From Temnopleurus reevesii (taxonomy: Eukaryota; Echinodermata; Echinoidea; Temnopleuroida; Temnopleuridae): a stretch of 54,547 bases of DNA. Numbering within the stretch: position 1 is the stretch's first letter; each line of letters starts with the position of its first letter. Positions 24,836-37,933 of the stretch are shown here, piece by piece. The notes under the pieces are model-generated. The model made no database searches. It saw nothing but the letters and a program-made list of their open reading frames with translations, and had not been told where the DNA came from. Both the position numbers and the translations under genes were made by a program. The stretch covers positions 95,261-149,807 of the forward strand of contig BQKZ01000592.1 of NCBI GenBank assembly GCA_036244855.1. Direction: 5' to 3'.

Positions 24836-25215
24836 ATGTTATTTTCAAAGAAGGGTCTCATGGCACACTGTGAATCTACAACCTAAGCGGGAAGGCACGA
24901 ATTGCCGTGGAAACCAGGCTCGATGTCGGATGTGTATTGTTTGATCAGCTGATGGAGGGAGCCATCAAGCATCAACGGTCTGAGAGTCTGCCATTTCCGC
25001 GAAAAAATGGAGGTGATGATTGCGTATGTGCGCGTTGATGACAAGCGCTACGGAGTTGATCTTCACGCCTGGCTGCCTCCAGCTGACAGATCGTGATTGA
25101 GGATGGATCGTAATCTCACCGAAGGGAGGAACCCCGCCAACTTCCCTGAATGAACGACTGACTCAAACGAGACGGAAGAGAGAGAATCTTTTCCGGGGGC
25201 TGTTTAATGAACTCT
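24836..25215. other. GC-richer island, no recognised gene
   Basis: Visibly more GC than the flanks and free of simple repeats. Contains a short open frame (ATG at 25006, 29 codons) without recognisable family. Could be a regulatory element or a non-coding exon. Confidence 0.35.
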
Positions 25216-25659
25216 TGATGTTTACGACTCTTTGTTGTTGGAGATTAGCGGCTTCTTGTTACAGCTCATCTGTAGCATTAATGCAGAACCACAATGTAGA
25301 AATAACTCCTGGCTAGTTCAGTGCAATGGAAACATTAATATGTTCCCGAGCCATTTTCTTTTTCTCATCATCGGCCTATGTAGAAATTTTCATCTTTGCA
25401 TTCCTGGTAAATCTCATGAAATGGGTGCTATGGCCGACTGAGATATGAAAACTCATTACGCATTCCATGGAAGGGATGCATTTAAGCAAGCCTATATTGA
25501 TTACCAGCCCATATTTTGATTTGGCAGTGAGAAGTTAGCCCGCCATTTAGCCGCTCGCTTGTAATGTAGGGTAACTTCCCCGAAATTGGCAGTTGCATAT
25601 CTATATCCCATCTTCATACGTTCTTTGGAACTCTCTTCTAAATAAGGCAGAGTTCATTG

Positions 25660-25705
25660 ATCTGTACGTGGATTAAGCTTTACCTGGATTAAGCTTTACC
25701 TTGAA
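25660..25705. repeat. Short tandem duplication (~19 bp)
   Basis: TGGATTAAGCTTTACC occurs twice in direct succession. Confidence 0.85.
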
Positions 25706-25799
25706 ATTGTACTTTGAATTTTTCTGGTCATGAACGTCGATGTTCTTCCTGTGGTTTTCTCCTGTCTGAAGGGAGAATAGAATCGCATAATTTTCTTGC

Positions 25800-25918
25800 T
25801 CTATGTCTCCCTCTCTGTGTGTCGTATGTATTCAATTCTCCTTTTCTCTCCTAGTCTCTCTTGATGAATCTTGCTATCTGTCTCTTTCTCCTTTCCCCAA
25901 CCACTTTACCTGCCTTTC

Positions 25919-25964
<46 letters not shown>

Positions 25965-26330
25965 ATCTCTCACTCTCTTCTCTCTATTTCTCTGATGTGA
26001 CTTTTGTAACGTGTGTTCTGCTCTCTCCTATTTTGTTTTCTATTCCATTTCTTTCTCTTCTCTCATTCTCTCTCTCCCTTTCTTTCTGTCTCTCACCCCC
26101 TTCTATCTCTCTCTTTTTCTCTCTCTCTCCCTTTCTCTTTCTCTTCCTGTCTCTTCTTGCTTTAGTGTTTCCCGCACATCTTCTTTTGTAGGCTGTCTTT
26201 ATTATGGTCTTTTCTTTTTTCAACCTTTATTTTCTTTACTAAATTCATGTTTCACCTCCTGTGAATTATCTCTTTTTCATTTACTTCATCTTTCCCTCTT
26301 ACTCATCTTTTATGTATGATTGAAGAGATA
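25800..26330 (+). repeat. Pyrimidine-rich tract with (CT)n
   Basis: CT-dominated DNA with a clean (CT)n run at 25922-25961. Open frames here are low complexity on both strands. Confidence 0.9.
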
Positions 26331-28063
26331 TATCTTGGGTACGAGCATGCAATGACAATGATGATTTATGATTTTCATAAAAGTTCAAACTAAATGCAAA
26401 TATATTTTATGAATGCATGGACCAAATGTGTCCAGCTTACCCCAACCCTCTTTTCCAATTACCCAAGATCTTCTCAGAAATGAAGGATTTATCATATCAA
26501 ATTTCCTTCACCTATCCTCTGAATAAAAGACCCAATTAACTTAAGGACAGAACAAGGATGTTGAAGGCTTGTAGGGTTTCCCCCGTATCTTATTATGAAT
26601 GCTTGGAACGCAAAACCATTCACACGTATCCGCCTTCGAAATCGGGAGGGGGTTCCTCTATCAGATGCTGTATGTTGCGTTCGGTACACACGTTACACAC
26701 TGAGGCTCTCATCCATTTCCCTTACCACTCATCCATCTCGTCATCTTATCCATCTCTCTCCCGCGCTCCCCATCTCTCTCTCTCTCCCTCTCCTCATTAA
26801 CTCATGTTCCGTTTACCCCGAAGCCGCTATTCATTTCAACACATGGGATAGTCTTTCCGGGTTTCCTATTGAGATAGCGGGTGATGTCATGTCATAATGT
26901 TAGATCTCCCCGTAACCACCATGAATTCTTTCATTCATTATCTTGCAACACAACGCTACACACGCATGTAGATATTCCCTGGCAACATTTAATATCTATC
27001 ATTTTGACCAACTGCATTGGATATAGAGCATGTTTCTAACTCTGGTGCTTATGAATTATTCCATTTTCCATCCATCAATATTATGTCACCACGTGCTTGT
27101 TTTTCGGAAACTACCGCCACCTGTACCTACGTATCACTGACGATTTAACGCTGTTTACGCCTATCCTGTCTGTGCTTGGAAACGCATCTCTCACCCCTTT
27201 CGCTAGCAACAGGACACGCCTAACAAAATAAAAATAATCCGTCCAACGTCACTATTCACTCGTACCTTGGGAAATCAAATACTGGTTTGTTTTAATATTG
27301 TGGAAAGAGAAAGAGTGAAAAACCTTAGGGCTCAATATTTATAGGCCGTGCTGGTGTTGGCATTTGTAATCTATTCAAATTGACACGTGGACATACACAC
27401 ACACATGCTCATTGGAAGTGGGAGAGGGACTTAAACAGAGAGAGGTGCAAAAGAAAATACTTAGATGGTCTCTCATAACTCGTTGTCGATTGCTTTTTCA
27501 TGATTCGCTGTAACATCTCGTCTCATTGGACAACATTACTCCCGCAAAGACAAGTCACCCGATAGCGTCCGCTTTTAATGCCAACCTCTAAAGAGAGAGA
27601 GAGAGGGAGAGAGAAAAATTACATCAACAGTTGTCCGAAGCGAGATGATTATAAGAAATCTACTCCTTTGTTCTGAATCATGTTGATTTCAAAACAAGCA
27701 TGCTGATTTGAGTCATATTCATACAAGAAGGAGACAAATTTTGAAGACAGACAAACAGTTTATGTCAGACTTTCGAAGCGATAACATCATTTGGATTTTT
27801 GCCTTTGATACCAGTGCCTTCCGTTTAGCTTATGCCAGATGATTTGTCTTCTAAAGATGCATTTTGGACTCCCAAGGTATGTTTTATTCAATAAATTTAA
27901 GAATCTATTAATATTTTGAATCTTTAAACTCTTTTGATACTTGTAGCTATGAATGGCTCATTCCCTTTGCACTGAGTTTGTTCATATTCTTTCGCCATAA
28001 CCAAATTATTTTCTTCTTCCTCATTCTCTTTCTCTATCTCACTTTTCGCCTATTTCTCGCAAC

Positions 28064-28071
<8 letters not shown>

Positions 28072-28106
<35 letters not shown>
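28072..28106. repeat. (CT)n microsatellite
   Basis: About 17 CT dinucleotides. Confidence 0.94.
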
Positions 28107-28109
<3 letters not shown>

Positions 28110-28967
28110 CTTTGTCTCTTTATTTTTTTCTCCCTTGTTGAATGATATAAAAAATTATATCTCTATGTTATTTTCTCACTTGCTTTTTTTTACTTCCCTT
28201 TTTTTTTTGTTTTGTCCTTCTCCCCCTCTTTTCCATCTCATATTCTGAATAATTTCATTTTTTCTGCAAGTTCGTGCTTCATGTATTTTTTTCTTGTCCA
28301 AAATCAATTTTCTATGGAATTCGTAGACGGCATTGATTTGATTGGAGTATTTTATCATGCAATGAAAGTTTGTCTTTGTCTAAGCACAATGACCTCCATT
28401 TCATTACATCCAAGAATGAACGTTAAATTAAGTATGAACGTTGAATTAAGTATGTCCTTTTTCAAGACATAAACATGATGTTACCGAACCATATTTCTTT
28501 TCCCCCTTTTTTTATTTGCATTGACAGTAATGAGTCTGTTTTACTGAAGTTGAAGATAATTCATGACATCATGAATCATTGTGAATGATATGTTTTTATA
28601 TGGCTTCCCCATGAATCATTAATCGTTTATCACATATTGAATGTGTTTTGCCAGTGCCCTTTTTTAAGTATTGGAGATAGGAGTATGAATAAAAGATGAT
28701 GAGATCAAGGCATAATATTTTGTTAATCGTAAAGTACCCAGGAATGCTGAAAAATGAGATAATCTGACATGAATCTGTGAAGAATTGAAAGGATTATGAG
28801 GGCAGATCCTGATTTGTTAGGAGAGAGGATGGCTAAAGGAGCGTTTACACATTCAACAGTACAGTAGATGTATGACAGGGGATTTTGATGTTATATGTTG
28901 AACTGATCTATTACCCTTGCCATTATACCCTTTGCGAAGATAATTGAGAGTTTTTCCATTTCATTGT

Positions 28968-29335
28968 GGAGGTGCTATTGTGTGATGGTAGTGGCTTTCA
29001 CCTTTCAACCAGAGGGTTGCAGGTTCAAATCCGACCCGTAATGTTAATTTCCTTCAGCAACAAATTCATCCACATTACGCTGCACGCAACCCCGGTGATG
29101 TGAAAGTGTACCTGGCAGGAATATTTATTCTGCGTAATACTAAGTGCACTGCTGCACGCTGGGCTAAAGCCAGGGTCATAATAATTCAAAGCGCCTGGAG
29201 CACTTCCTAGAGTAGATATGTGTCTTATATAAGTCTTTAAGCGCTTAGGGACTTTCGCATGATTGTGTTATGCGCTATATAAAAGTGTTTCATATTATTA
29301 TTATATATAAATTTCATCTCTTATTATTATTTCAA
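28968..29335 (+). mobile_element. tRNA-derived SINE, near full length
   Basis: The head carries an A-box-like TGTGATGGTAGTGGC (28981-28995) and B box GGTTCAAATCC (29022-29032) at tRNA-like spacing. The body contains CACATTACGCTGCACGCAAC, GCTAAAGCCAGGGTCATAAT and GCGCCTGGAGCAC, and the tail is TATGCGCTATATAAAAGTG then TTATTATTATAT. About 330-370 bp, non-coding. A- and B-box presence is directly visible; current activity is unknown. Confidence 0.82.
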
Positions 29336-32279
29336 AGAGATGTATTCAATCGGTTCTATTTTGCAAGTTTTTCTATTTTTTATACCAGTATTATCTGATT
29401 GTATATTCTTTGATGATGTTTTGATGGACTAGCCTTGAAGGATGCCTAATCATTTAGTCCTTACAAAGTCTTTAATCTTTTTGCGATTGGATTATGATTG
29501 CAATCGGAATATCAGATGCATCTCATCAATATATGCAAAACCATGACTGCATCGTCATGGGAATATCTAAATAGAAACATATAAACACTCAGCAGCCAAT
29601 GGCAACACAAGTCATTCTTGCTTGGGGAAATCTAGCTCTACAGCATTAAGTTTGCATCAAATTGGCATTCACGCCCAATAGTTTCTGATCATCTAGATAA
29701 GCCTCTGATCGCATTAAGCTTCAAGGGGAGAATAAGAAATAAGATTGGAGGAAAGGAGGAGAAGTTCATAATGGAATTAGCAGGGAAAGATCATATGCTT
29801 CAAACTGTCCCATCGAAATCCAATATTTGCAGGAGAATTGAAGGAATAAAGTCATTCAGTTCTTAAAGAAAGGGAGAGCTAGCATGCAGCTTGTCTCCAC
29901 ACTGATGGTTTATTATCCCGGTTTGGACTCCGCAAAGATGGGTGAATTCGCATAGGCAGCCTAATTCTGCTCACACCTATTAGATGACACTTGCGTAAGC
30001 GAGTGATTGTGCCGGCAAAATTTGTCGACGATCTCTACCTCTCCACGCCATTCATCGTTTATTAGCTATCTTGGGGTACAGGGGGAAATTGAGGGTTAGT
30101 AGTTTGTGAACTTTACATGGGCTTCGTGATTGGGGATGACGTTAATGATGAAAGAGGCAGACATCTTTTCTAGGGTTCTGGGATTAAGAGTTTTTCTCCA
30201 GGCCCTCGTTGGCCGTATATAGCTGCAAGTTCTGGACTTCTCGAGGTCATTTCTCGCCTCCTAACATTGCATCACGCCGCCGCATCAAGTGAACCGTCTT
30301 AACCATCCCACTTCAACTTTCAGTGCACTTCTCCCAGGAGAAGTATCAGAATATCGAGGAAAATTGTATTCAGTGAATAACTCCTTCGATCATGCTACCT
30401 CACGCTCCGTGACACGAGCTAGAAAAGGGTGTTGATTAGTAGAAGTCAAACAAACTGAACTTTGCCATTTGTCAGATAGAAACGTCTTATTGTTGTTGAC
30501 TTTGCTGGTGTTTCATGAGAATTTCCAGTTCACCTATACCATGTATAGATATAGCCTCAAGATATTATCGAGGAGCGAAATGCTAGATTTCTTCACATTT
30601 CACGCTTAACTTGCCCTATTGGCGTCTTTATGCTTGGCCATCTGGTTCATTGTATGCTTCAAAATCAACTTTTCTCAGTCTCCTCGTATATTATTTCCTC
30701 CCTCTCATTTCTTGCTTAGCTCGCAAGCCACATATTGACATGAAATCATCAGTTCATGAATAATGCTGAGCTTCCGTCATATTTATATTAAATTTTGCGC
30801 GATGATGAACTGCCATCAACATTCCTCGACACGACAATCGAATGCAACCTCATTTGTTATTCTCGACCGGTGACCTTTTGCATATATGTCTGACAGGTGA
30901 GCATAACCCCTCACCCACTGCATCGGACATCCGAGCCCAGCTCCCCTGCCTCGTTCCGTCACTTTTGTCCACTTTACAAACAAAAAAACACTTGATTTCA
31001 ACCTCTTTAGTATTCAGGACATCTCTTCGCATGTTTGATCGAACAAACATCCCCTTTGGAAGGTGGCAGTGAACGATAGGAAGAGAGAGCTAGGGAGAGA
31101 ACGACAGTGGAGGAGGCTAGCTAGAGCGCCGAGTTCTTTCCATAAACAAGATTCAAGTCGGGGGCAGGTGGCTGAGAAGTGGCATATGTTTTTCCCCACT
31201 CTCGTACAAATGACATAAGTAAAATATAATTGAGCATTTATTGGATCAGGAGTCTTTGCGATCTGTGCAGCGGGGCAAGAATTAGAGTGCTTGATCGATA
31301 TTGCCTTCTTGAATTTTCACAAATGAGCTATAGAGCTCTGACTAATTACGAACTCCATTGCAGATGGTACATCGCGTTGAGCTTGTTGTCAACTCACAAC
31401 ATTTCTTCGGTGGATCTTTCATAACATGCATTACATGAGCTTTACCTGACATATCACCTTTCTGTTTTTGAGGAGAATGCCCTAATTAATACTCCCTGGA
31501 GAAAGTTGACGAAGCTCAGGTCGCGTCCTTTGATTCTCCGTCTCTCAAGTAGCGACGATTGGAGCCCTGTTTACTTGAAAGCTAATCAGCCATCGTTTCA
31601 ACGTCTAGTTCACGTCGTCGCTGTCTGCCGATGAATTGTGTGCGACTCGTGTGTCACAATCGAACACCAGCTGGGCCCGGAGGACCCATCAAATCCTACT
31701 GTCTTACGATCATCGCTACCTAACCATTTTTAAATAGCTGCCTTCACTTCAATCTTGCTTGTCATCTCAAAATTGACCTTTCTTTACTTTTCTACTAGTC
31801 GTATTTGAAATTCAGCATCGCGTTCACAACCGCATTCATCTCGACGAAACCTAGACTGTTTGCTTATCTAAGACGGATGCAGATTCATACATTTCATTTT
31901 TGAGAATGTCTTCTTGTCCTGTTTTGATTTAGTTGATATATGCGGACTAGATGTGCTCCATCTACTTTGATTATTATAATTCAAACACCTGTATTTATGT
32001 TGTCACCTTTCTCTGTACTGAAACCTGTGGATTTCTGAAGGAGCAATGATTTTGGGATGAAAGTCATTACGTCATTCTTAAGTATCTCCAAGGCTGATGC
32101 GATCACTTTTTCTGTTTTCTAAATTCATCTGGCACCATTCTACTTCAAAGATGACATCTAAATTAGTGAACGCGATGGAGATAAAGAGATCAGAGACATT
32201 TACCAAGGAAGGCAATGTGTGAGTCTATCTAATCAGACAATAATATTTATGTTTTGATTTTGCAATTAATGTATTCAGA

Positions 32280-32468
32280 TCAGGGAGATGTTTCACCAAG
32301 TCGTTCTTAAAGTTACGCACAACTTTACATTCGACTGGTATCAATTCTTGTGCTGAATGCGCGCACTATTATGAATCGTTATGCGCAAGAAGGGTTACCA
32401 GTCGATCTTAAAGTCGTTCTTGAAATCGTTCTTGAAGTCTTTCTTATCTTAGTGAAACACCTCCCAGG
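32280..32468. mobile_element. GTGTTTCACCAAGT-family MITE, copy 3
   Basis: Left end CAGGGAGATGTTTCACCAAG and inverted right end CTGGGAGGTGTTTCACTAAG. Internal AGTCGTTCTTGAA repeats. Confidence 0.8.
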
Positions 32469-34475
32469 ATATTTATGTTTAATTTTGTAATCATCTATAT
32501 ATATCTGAGGAGCCACAAGAAAGGTACGAACTGTGACTACAAAAAGAATACACATTTCTTCGGGCTTCATCCCTACTGGGTATTGCAAAAGAGGGTGCAA
32601 AACTAAGGGAACTTTTCGGGTGCAAAAATTCCTGCAGAACTTTTTTTCTCCTTGTTAGTGGTCCTCATGATAGGGTTGCTAGCTCCTATTTTTAAAAATA
32701 TCAGAAATATGTCATATACGAAAATAGGAAAGTAAAATGGGTAAGCAGGTGATATCAAAATATACAACGATTAACATATATGTCTCCTTGATTCTACTTA
32801 TATTTTTTTACCAAGAAGAAGTAAGTTTTCCATTTTATTCCTTAATCCTGTTCTATTTTATAACTTTTTTACAGTTAAGCCGGATTCTGTTATATTATAT
32901 GATTGAGCTAGTTTCTTTTTATTCAATTCCAGCTTAATTCAACCATATAAATACAAATCACATCATATACAAAAATAGTAGTAAAGTAGAAATAGACTTA
33001 ATCAAGTGCGTCCCCTAGTGCATTTCATTGTCCTTATAACTAACCTATTTCATTTGAAACTATAAATACCTTATCCATTGAACGGAAAGCATTGATCTGG
33101 GGGTTCTTTTTAGATGTGTGTAGCCCAAAGGAGGTTACCTGTGATATTTTTTATAACACTTCAAATTTAGGCCAAAATATCTGCATCTTTCTAAAAAATG
33201 ATAGAATCAATATCTGAATTCATTTTGGTTGTAGAAAGATCTATAGTAACTCAATCGTGGATTCAGGCTTACTCCTTTTTTCCATGCCGCACCGCCCCAA
33301 CAGATAAAATTCAATTTTGCACGAGCCTTTCCTTGAAATTGATATGATTATCTTCAAGATAGCATTCGGCATTGTCTCTGGATTGTTTGTATATCTTGTT
33401 ACTCACATCAAATTCTCATGATATCACGATATCAAGATTGAATTCTCTCACTGTATCCAAGAGACATGATTTTTCTAGATAAAAATCTAGGAATAGTTTG
33501 GCCTTCTTTCTAGAATCACGTCATTGTTCAATGTATTTCCATGAAAAATGATGTGCCTTAATTATATTATAAGTCTTCTTTTTTATACGTTGTCAAAAAC
33601 AACATGTTTGGAAAGAAATGTAGTTCTTTCCTTCAAAAGAAAATGTAGCGATAACAAATCCTTAACAAACAAAATGAAAATGTTGACATTTTAGAATTTG
33701 CTGGGGCACATGATATAAACCATGGCACATTCTTCACTTACAGGAAATTTGAGGGTGACTCCATGCTTTCATAATGTCACAAAACATTCATGTCAAATAT
33801 GGTTTCAAGGAAATTGATCCATCTCGTAATATATCAAAATGCACTCTTGTCTTGTTTTTTTTAATAAGCAAAGTGTTGCAGTTGCCATTTTCTTAATGTT
33901 GTTCATGGTTTTCATTAACTTTCACCTTTCTTCTTGTTCTCTTTATTCATTTTTTGTCTGCTACTTATTCTTGTCTTTGTTGAATTCTTAATATTATATT
34001 CATCTATTTTGAAGGGAAAAGAATCTCACTTTCCCTCTCGTTCCTTGGCAGGTTTCAGAATTATACAGATTACAGGAGAATATTTCCTGCCATCTTAACA
34101 TACACTCTATCTTTCTAATTAACAGTAATTCTAAAAAAGATTTCAAATAAAGAAAGGTTATTTTTTATGAAAATTATCTAAATTCCTCAGCATTTACAAA
34201 ACTAGACTGGTTAGATACACACCTTCTACCACATGCTCAAAGTGATGATTAGAACGGACACCCAATGCGGGCGATTAAGGGCCCCAGGAATATATTAAGC
34301 TTAATCGGCATGGTGAAGTGACCGGTGGATGATGACCATCGGATGAGAGAGATCATCTTTGGAAGATGAGATGCATTCAATCTCCATTGGATGCAGGAGA
34401 TTGAAAGACAATGAGATGGATTTCATCAAGAGATGATGTGTTAACATCTACCATAGATAGATGATATCTTAACGG

Positions 34476-34800
34476 TAGGCACTTCTTGGTCTCAGACGGG
34501 AGACAACGAGCGAGGATGTAGGCTACCTTCATAGGCAGCGCAGACGGACGTGATTCTCAAAGAGCTTTATAAAGTTTTTTGGATTCTTTGATCGCCTCCG
34601 CTCCTTTAAAAAGAATACCCTGTTAATCTCTAAAACCTCCCTCTTCATTCGCTTCACCTTCTCCTACATTCATCTCACTTCGTACGTTCTCTTCCTTTCA
34701 AATTTTCCTCTACATTCGCATCGGTAAAATTTGTAAAATCCAGCGAAGAATCCCGTCTGCGCATGAGCGGTGTCTCTCGTCGGAGACCAAGAAGTGCCTA
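34476..34800. mobile_element. Large foldback element with long terminal inverted repeats
   Basis: Left end TAGGCACTTCTTGGTCTCAG and inverted right end TAGGCACTTCTTGGTCTCCG match at 19 of 20 bases. The arms continue imperfectly with GACGGGAGACAACGAGCG versus GACGAGAGACACCGCTC, and CGCAGACGG recurs further in on both sides. TA bounds both ends. 325 bp, with an A/T- and C-rich non-coding centre. Confidence 0.88.
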
Positions 34801-36269
34801 CCTATCTTACCCCTCTGAATAATATCAGAGCCAGACTCTGCTTATAGAATATTGATGAGGTGTACAGTGATCCCAACCCCAAAATTCTTATTCTTTGTCT
34901 TGAGAAGGCAAAACTGTTTTCACAATCAATTACATGTAAAATGTAGACTCTTCCTTTGTATTAAGTGTCTATATAAGGAGATGTGATGAGAGATATGGAA
35001 GGGAAGGAAATAAAGAGAGCAAAACTTTTCAGAAAGGGGAGAGCAGCTGAGATGCTTTTGAGAAGTAATGTTTTCATATCTTCTAAAGATCATGAAGACA
35101 CATTATGTGTCTTCTTTTCTTTCTACAAGCAGTCACTAAATCTTGTTTATTTTCTTTTTCTTTAGGGATGCTGTCCATCTGTCTTGTTAACCTGAATTTT
35201 CACTTCTGATTTTTTTTTCATTTTTAGTATTTTTACCCATCATACGTGCTATGGATTATCTGTCCATGTAACCCAAGAAAGACCAGCCGAGCTTTGTTTC
35301 TAACGTCATTCCTGTCATTATTGAAGAGCATATGTATAGGCACGACGTGAAAGGAAAGCTTCCGTCGACGCTCTGTAAGATTGCAGTTGACCTTATTCAA
35401 TTTCCTGCCCCTCAATCACTTTGAGGTTGAAATACAAAGAAATTGGAGGAAGTAAATATTTTCCATTCAAGCCTCCGCAATGGGTCTAGCATACACAGGA
35501 AATTACCTTCCCTGTTATTATGCAAAGGAATGTAGAACCTGTGTCACACCTGTTTGCAGAGTTTGGAATTTGGAATTTGGAATTTATTCATTTGAACGTC
35601 ATTGACATGTACAGCCAACATTTTGTTCTGAGTTTGATAGAAATTACTTTCTGTCTTGTGTTCTAGCCACTTACAAGGCTTTAATGAGGAGTATTTTTTT
35701 ATTACTTTGTCCCATTTCTTAATCTTTTGATCTCGCAGTGAACGGAGGAAGGGCTTTCAGTCTAGTTGAACAATCAACTACAGAATTCTCTTGTTTCGTT
35801 CAGGGACAACTTGATCTAGTTGAAAATAAGGAAAGGGAATTAATTTGATGGGGAGAAAGGTCGAGAGCAAGGCAAGTAAATTAGGAAATGAACGGAAGTA
35901 AGATAAAGGGATAGTCATTAGAGCAAAAGGAAAAGCAAATATACATCCTTGTAATAAGGTCACAGGTACATAACTGTCAACCATCCTGATGTTCTCATGG
36001 CAGTTGTAATTTTTAAAGATTTATTTAAGTGGTGTTATAAAAGATAGAACGGGAAGATGATAGTAAGTATGAAGCTTCATTTCTTGACTCATTCCTTTTC
36101 ATGTGATATTGCTTTTTGTTAGTATATTTTACCAAGAGATTTTTTATTCAGCTGTTTCAAGTATTTCTCTTTTTACGATTCGTTCCTGATATCATAAACC
36201 TTTCATTTACTGTACTACCTTATGTATAAAAAGCAACATTTATTGACCTGAAATATCAGGACAGTTGGC

Positions 36270-36335
36270 AGGTATAATAATAATAATAATAATATACGCA
36301 ATTTATATAGCGCATGTATCCACTCTCATAGGGGT
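36270..36335 (-). mobile_element. SINE tail fragment, reverse orientation
   Basis: (ATA)n followed by TTTATATAGCGCATGTATCC, the reverse complement of the GCGCTATATAAA-(TTA)n tail. Confidence 0.6.
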
Positions 36336-36535
36336 AAAGCAAAAAAAAAGCAACAAATACACATGATAGACATGTGAAGTGGAATAGATATGAAGGAGGG
36401 ATGGAAAGAAGGGAAGAATAAAGAGTAGAAGAAATAAAACATCATATAAATAAAGCAGAAAAAGGACGTTGCTAAGATGAGAGAGATAGAAACGGATATT
36501 GTCAAAAGGTGCATGGGGAAAGAACGAAAATGATC

Positions 36536-36571
36536 AGAAATAATTATTAGAAATAATTATTAGAAATAAAT
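36536..36571. repeat. Short tandem repeat AGAAATAATTATT
   Basis: Nearly three copies of a 13-base unit. Confidence 0.85.
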
Positions 36572-37775
36572 AAAGAGCTGAGGAAAGAATGAGACAGGTG
36601 AGGAAGGATATAGATGAAAAAGGATGAAAATACTTGTGAAGAGTTGAGTAAAGAGAGATAATTTGAGAGATGGAAAAAGTACAAAACAGACTATTGATTG
36701 GGTGAACGTGCAGGCCAGCACTCTCTGTTTGTAATTGATAGGAGCAGGAAATTAGTGTTTACACGTACATGCCCTCTGCGGCCTTCCGTATTTAAATAGA
36801 TGTTCTTCACAGATTCTTTTTTTGTGGAGGTGTTTATGAATATATAGCTATTGTACATTCACATGAATAAACAATTTTCCATGATTACAAAACTTTGATT
36901 TTCAAGTTTTTTCTTCAGTCAACAATTGTTATAAAAGCAAGTTTCATCAAAATAGATGCCATTGCATTGAAAGGAGACCTCCTGCTAAATGTCATTGTTC
37001 AATTGATTTAACTTGTTTTCTTGTCCTATCATTGGGGTGTTTTTTTTATCATTGACATATTTGAAACAGACGTTTTGATTGGTTAGCATATGTTAAGTCC
37101 TACAACAATAATAGCCCGTTGCTATTTTGGTGTTTCCTCGAACTGCTTCTGGGCCATCCCAGAATAATTCAATAGTGTAACCTTTGTCCAAGCAAGGCTA
37201 AATATTGAGGCTAATTGTATAATTGTTTCTGAAGTTGTTTCTTAAGAATACTTCTTGCAGAGATTGCATTGTTTTATGAATTCATTTTTCATCTGGCGCC
37301 ATGAATGCTATATGAGGCAAAAAAGGTTTGCAGCTGTCTCCACTCAAGAATTCTTTCAATTTGTGTGACCAGCTTCTCTGAAAATACATGATGATTGAAT
37401 TGTGTGACCTCTGTTTTTTGCCTCATCAGTAAATTCTAAATACACCACAACATTTTAACTTAGAATATGTGCTTTCCGCTGTAGTTCTTGTTTTTGAAAT
37501 GCTTGTTTATATACATCAGAGAATGTTATGCTTTATACAAACTTAACCCCACATAGAAGTTTATTGGTCCCATTTTAGCTGTCATTAAATTTTTAGAAAA
37601 TAGCATTAAAACAAGAATATCAGCCTTTTCATTTTCGCACTGCTTATGGAAAGCACAAAAGAAACAAAAGAAACAACAAGCCATGAGATAATTAACCTTT
37701 AAATGACAATGAAATCTTTCAAATCTTCAAGAATTTTACCACCTCCCCCCCCCCCCATCACTGAGAGTTACATGG

Positions 37776-37933
37776 TACAAGTTGTTCAAAGTTGCAATTG
37801 ATCGGAACGTGCCAATCAAAATAATTGTTTAATGCGTGTCTTGTTAAATGCTCATACTGTGCGCGAATGAATATGCACGTTATATTTGCTAAGTTGCAGT
37901 TCATTTGCAGTTGATTTAAACATCACCCCTTTA
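37776..37933. mobile_element. GGGGTGTTGC-family MITE
   Basis: The left region GTTGTTCAAAGTTGCAATTG and right region TTGCAGTTGATTTAAACATC then ACCCCTTTA match the family. The interior GTGCCAATCAAAATAATTG and GTCTTGTTAAATGC match 23282-23461. Confidence 0.75.

Larger units (their letters stand above)
26331..34475. other. Gene-free block
   Basis: No gene recognised. Contains a CT tract at 28072-28106, a 19-bp tandem repeat (ATGAACGTT(A/G)AATTAAGT) at 28420-28452, a SINE at 28968 and a MITE at 32280. The stretches 26590-27250 and 29870-31900 have higher GC and fewer repeats than the rest and may hold regulatory DNA. Confidence 0.6.

Noticed and set aside
29022..29032. Possible tRNA gene from B box GGTTCAAATCC
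   Set aside because: No acceptor-stem pairing; the sequence continues into a SINE body and GCGCTATATAAA tail.
33552..33640. Another RGS-like start, an open frame containing TTCLER near a Met-Cys
   Set aside because: The following GTAGTT donor is in phase 0, not phase 2, and the spacing between Met-Cys and Thr-Cys-Leu is too long.
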